Assembly (NCBI GenBank): GCA_036825155.1
Contig: DAISYU010000147.1
Span: 1 to 7,477, forward strand
Reading direction: 5' to 3'
Origin: DSAD01 sp036825155
GTDB lineage: Bacteria; Desulfobacterota; Desulfomonilia; UBA1062
Length of the DNA stretch: 7,477 bases
This document shows positions 5,978 through 7,477 of this stretch, piece after piece. Made by a program: the position numbers and the translations under genes. Under the pieces are notes generated by a model. It saw nothing but the letters and a program-made list of their open reading frames with translations, was not told the DNA's origin and made no database searches. How positions within the stretch are numbered: position 1 is the stretch's first letter; each line of letters opens with the position of its first letter.

Positions 5978-7194
5978 TACTTTTTCAGTTCAAAGAGTTT
6001 CCTGTCCTGAGTTGCCACGATATGGTAAAATTTGTCCTGCGGAATATAGATGTACGGCACGTCCTCTTCACGCCGGTAGAGAAAGTGTGAGAGGATCATT
6101 CTGTTCACCGCCCTGTGGCCGATGATCATGATGTTGTCGGTCTTTCTGTTGAGGAAAAATGCCTTCTTCACACCGATCTTGATCCGTTCCTTCATGGTGT
6201 TGTACCCCTCGCCACCGGGGTAGACATAATTGTACTTGTCGGCCTTGCGGGCCGAATAGACATCCGGCATGGTCCGCTGAATCTCGTCGTAACTCATGCC
6301 CTCGCAGATGCCTGCATTTATTTCATTGAATTCCTTCAACGGCACGATGGTGCAGTCCTGCTGGAGCCTCTGGATGGCCTGTGCGGTCTGGATTGTCCTC
6401 TTTTTCTCGCTCGTAAAGATGTATGCGATCTTCTTCTTCTGGAAGAAGAGTCCCAGCGCATTTGCCTGCTCCATTCCCTTGGGCGTAAGGTCGGTGTCAC
6501 CCCCGATGCGGTCATCCACGTTAAAGTAGGTCTCGGTATGGCGGATGAGAAACAGGCTCTTCACCACGTCGGTGACCAGACAGTCCCGTATCCTCGAATA
6601 CAGAGGCAGCTGGTCAGTGAGCTGCTCATCGAAGATCTTGTTGTGCAGCGAGTCCATGCGGAGAAAGTTTTTTTCGGTCCCGAGATCGTCGTAGATCATC
6701 TTGTAGTAGTTGATCCTCTTTTTAAACTCGGAGATCGCCTTGTCTTCCGGCAGACTGGCGAATTCCGGGGCCTTGACCTTGTAGCGTATGCTCATGTTCA
6801 CGATCTCTTCGTCGTTGTTCACACACTGGATATACAGGATCGGGTGATCGGTGAGGTACTCCTCGATAAGTGCCCTGCGATCGCTGCTCACGTTCGTTGC
6901 ATCAAGGATCGCCACCTGCCCTTTCCCCGCCAGGTACTGTTTGGCGTTCCTGATATTGATGAGGGCAAAGTTCCGTCTGAGCTCAACGGCATCGCTGTTG
7001 TCGGGATTGTAGAAGTGCGAGGACCAGGTATCCATCTCAGGGGCGTACTTTCTCCTGAGCACACCATTGTTGAATATCCGTGTAGGAATGTCGTTCTTCC
7101 TGAACACATCCTGCATCCTGAAGGCCACAGTTGATTTTCCCTGGGAGGGCAGGCCCACCATTGCGATATAGAGTTTTTCGTCCTTTAGCGTCAT
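5971..7194 (-). CDS. Bifunctional 6-phosphofructo-2-kinase / fructose-2,6-bisphosphatase
   Basis: A 407-residue two-domain enzyme with the layout of animal PFKFB. The N-terminal kinase domain (about 5-212) would make fructose 2,6-bisphosphate from fructose 6-phosphate and ATP. It shows the P-loop GLPSQGKST (14-22, K20), FNNGVLRR (41-48), FYNPDN (61-66), the Walker B-like ILDATN (96-101) and KKRINYYKMIYDDL (158-171). The C-terminal histidine-phosphatase domain (about 213-400) would hydrolyse the 2-phosphate. It shows LIRHTET (216-222, H219 as phospho-His; animals have RHGES), RIGGDTDLT (229-237), KKRTIQTA (264-271), FNEINAGICEGMSYDEI (289-305, E291 as proton donor), YPGGEGY (325-331), IIGHRAVNR (357-365, H360) and DVPYIYIP (378-385). 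All main catalytic residues of both halves appear present. It lacks the N-terminal regulatory extension of liver isoforms. ATG 7194 is the only reasonable start, although the upstream ribosome-binding site is weak. Simple P-loop kinase/phosphatase fusions are the alternative, but the linker and motif order favour PFK-2/FBPase-2. Confidence 0.9.
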   Translation of the reverse strand: MTLKDEKLYIAMVGLPSQGKSTVAFRMQDVFRKNDIPTRIFNNGVLRRKYAPEMDTWSSHFYNPDNSDAVELRRNFALINIRNAKQYLAGKGQVAILDATNVSSDRRALIEEYLTDHPILYIQCVNNDEEIVNMSIRYKVKAPEFASLPEDKAISEFKKRINYYKMIYDDLGTEKNFLRMDSLHNKIFDEQLTDQLPLYSRIRDCLVTDVVKSLFLIRHTETYFNVDDRIGGDTDLTPKGMEQANALGLFFQKKKIAYIFTSEKKRTIQTAQAIQRLQQDCTIVPLKEFNEINAGICEGMSYDEIQRTMPDVYSARKADKYNYVYPGGEGYNTMKERIKIGVKKAFFLNRKTDNIMIIGHRAVNRMILSHFLYRREEDVPYIYIPQDKFYHIVATQDRKLFELKKYQ

Positions 7195-7298
7195 GCCTGA
7201 TGCAATAGCATCGAACTATTCCAGAGACAAGGACTTTCAAGCCCATGAGCGACCCTGCGGCCTGCTGGAAATTAAACCCATAACAGGATGAAAAAAGC
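7195..7298. other. Spacer between PFK-2/FBPase-2 start and tRNA promoter
   Basis: This non-coding spacer should hold the leftward promoter of the bifunctional enzyme. On the minus strand a TTGAAA (revcomp at about 7236-7241) is -35-like, but no good -10 follows at the right spacing, so I do not call a promoter. No terminator or RNA gene was seen. Confidence 0.4.
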
Positions 7299-7327
7299 TT
7301 GACAAGAAATTGTCCAATCGTTAGAAA
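7299..7327 (+). promoter_or_regulatory. Sigma70-type promoter for the tRNA-Gln/tRNA-Glu operon
   Basis: A perfect -35 hexamer TTGACA (7299-7304) is followed after 17 bp by TAGAAA (7322-7327, 4 of 6 matches to TATAAT). Transcription would start around 7334, just upstream of tRNA-Gln at 7343. The inverted repeat GACAA-GAAA-TTGTC (7301-7314) overlaps the -35 box and could be an operator or chance. Confidence 0.65.
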
Positions 7328-7342
7328 CTCTCATACAGATGC

Positions 7343-7416
7343 TGGGGGATCGTTCAACGGTAGGACACCGGACTCTGACTCCGTCGATCTAGGTTCGAAT
7401 CCTAGTCCCCCAGCCA
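7343..7416 (+). tRNA. tRNA-Gln (anticodon CTG), CCA encoded
   Basis: The acceptor stem TGGGGGA (7343-7349) pairs with TCCCCCA (7406-7412), followed by discriminator G (7413) and an encoded CCA (7414-7416). The anticodon loop CTCTGAC (7373-7379) holds CTG at 7375-7377, which reads CAG glutamine codons. The T-arm has GGTTCGAATCC. The terminal pair of the anticodon stem is C7368 opposite T7384, a mismatch; the other four pairs are intact. tRNA-Glu follows after 10 bp, so the two are probably one transcript. Confidence 0.97.
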
Positions 7417-7426
7417 ATTTGTTTAT

Positions 7427-7477
7427 GGTCCCATCGTCTAGTGGCCTAGGACAACGGCCTCTCACGCCGTAAACAGG
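7427..7477 (+). tRNA. tRNA-Glu (anticodon CTC), 3' end cut by window edge
   Basis: The 5' half of a glutamate tRNA is present: GGTCCCA opens the acceptor stem (7427-7433), the D-arm contains AGTGGCCTAGGACA, and the anticodon stem AACGGC/GCCGT region (7454-7470) encloses the loop CTCTCAC with anticodon CTC at 7461-7463. The T-arm and the 3' acceptor strand lie beyond the right edge, so this is a window truncation, not a broken gene. Confidence 0.95.

Noticed and set aside
6115..7134. Rightward open frame of 339 residues antisense to the bifunctional enzyme
   Set aside because: The opposite strand encodes a motif-complete enzyme; this frame is a low-complexity mirror of its codon pattern with no domain.
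1..7477. Genomic island bounded by tRNA genes
   Set aside because: tRNA genes flank the block, but no integrase, transposase or duplicated tRNA 3' end is visible; the shared GGTTCGAATCC is the ordinary T-arm consensus.

Overview
The window holds five protein genes between a tRNA-Cys gene at the left edge and a tRNA-Gln/tRNA-Glu pair at the right edge. The gene types suggest a Gram-negative bacterium, most plausibly of the former Deltaproteobacteria (Desulfobacterota). The clues are a soluble multi-PAS kinase with a GGIAHDFNN H-box, a eukaryote-like PFK-2/FBPase-2, an outer-membrane beta-barrel gene, and tRNA genes that encode their CCA ends. The phylum is inferred from gene style; no 16S or other marker is present.

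Left to right: tRNA-Cys(GCA) at 1-75; a leftward three-PAS histidine kinase (240-2228); a divergent intergenic region of about 340 bp; then a rightward set of three genes. These are an omptin-like outer-membrane protease with all four catalytic residues in place (2572-3519), a diverged protein resembling class I adenylate cyclase that lacks the catalytic Asp pair (3579-4934), and a degenerate receiver domain fused to TPR repeats (4952-5977). The last two are 17 bp apart and almost certainly co-transcribed. The omptin-like gene lies 59 bp upstream and may share the transcript. A leftward bifunctional 6-phosphofructo-2-kinase/fructose-2,6-bisphosphatase (5971-7194) overlaps the TPR gene tail to tail by 7 bp. 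A good sigma70-type promoter then precedes tRNA-Gln(CTG), followed by tRNA-Glu(CTC), which runs off the right edge.

The most unusual point is the adjacent pair of apparently inactivated signalling proteins: a cyclase-like protein without its DxD metal ligands, and a receiver without its acidic pair, phospho-acceptor Asp or Lys. I infer that they act as a binding or scaffold module rather than as enzymes. The neighbouring histidine kinase has no intact receiver in the window. The omptin and the fructose-2,6-bisphosphate enzyme are both recognisable by motif and are uncommon in bacteria of this kind. Family assignments rest on comparison with sequences recalled from memory; no database search was run.
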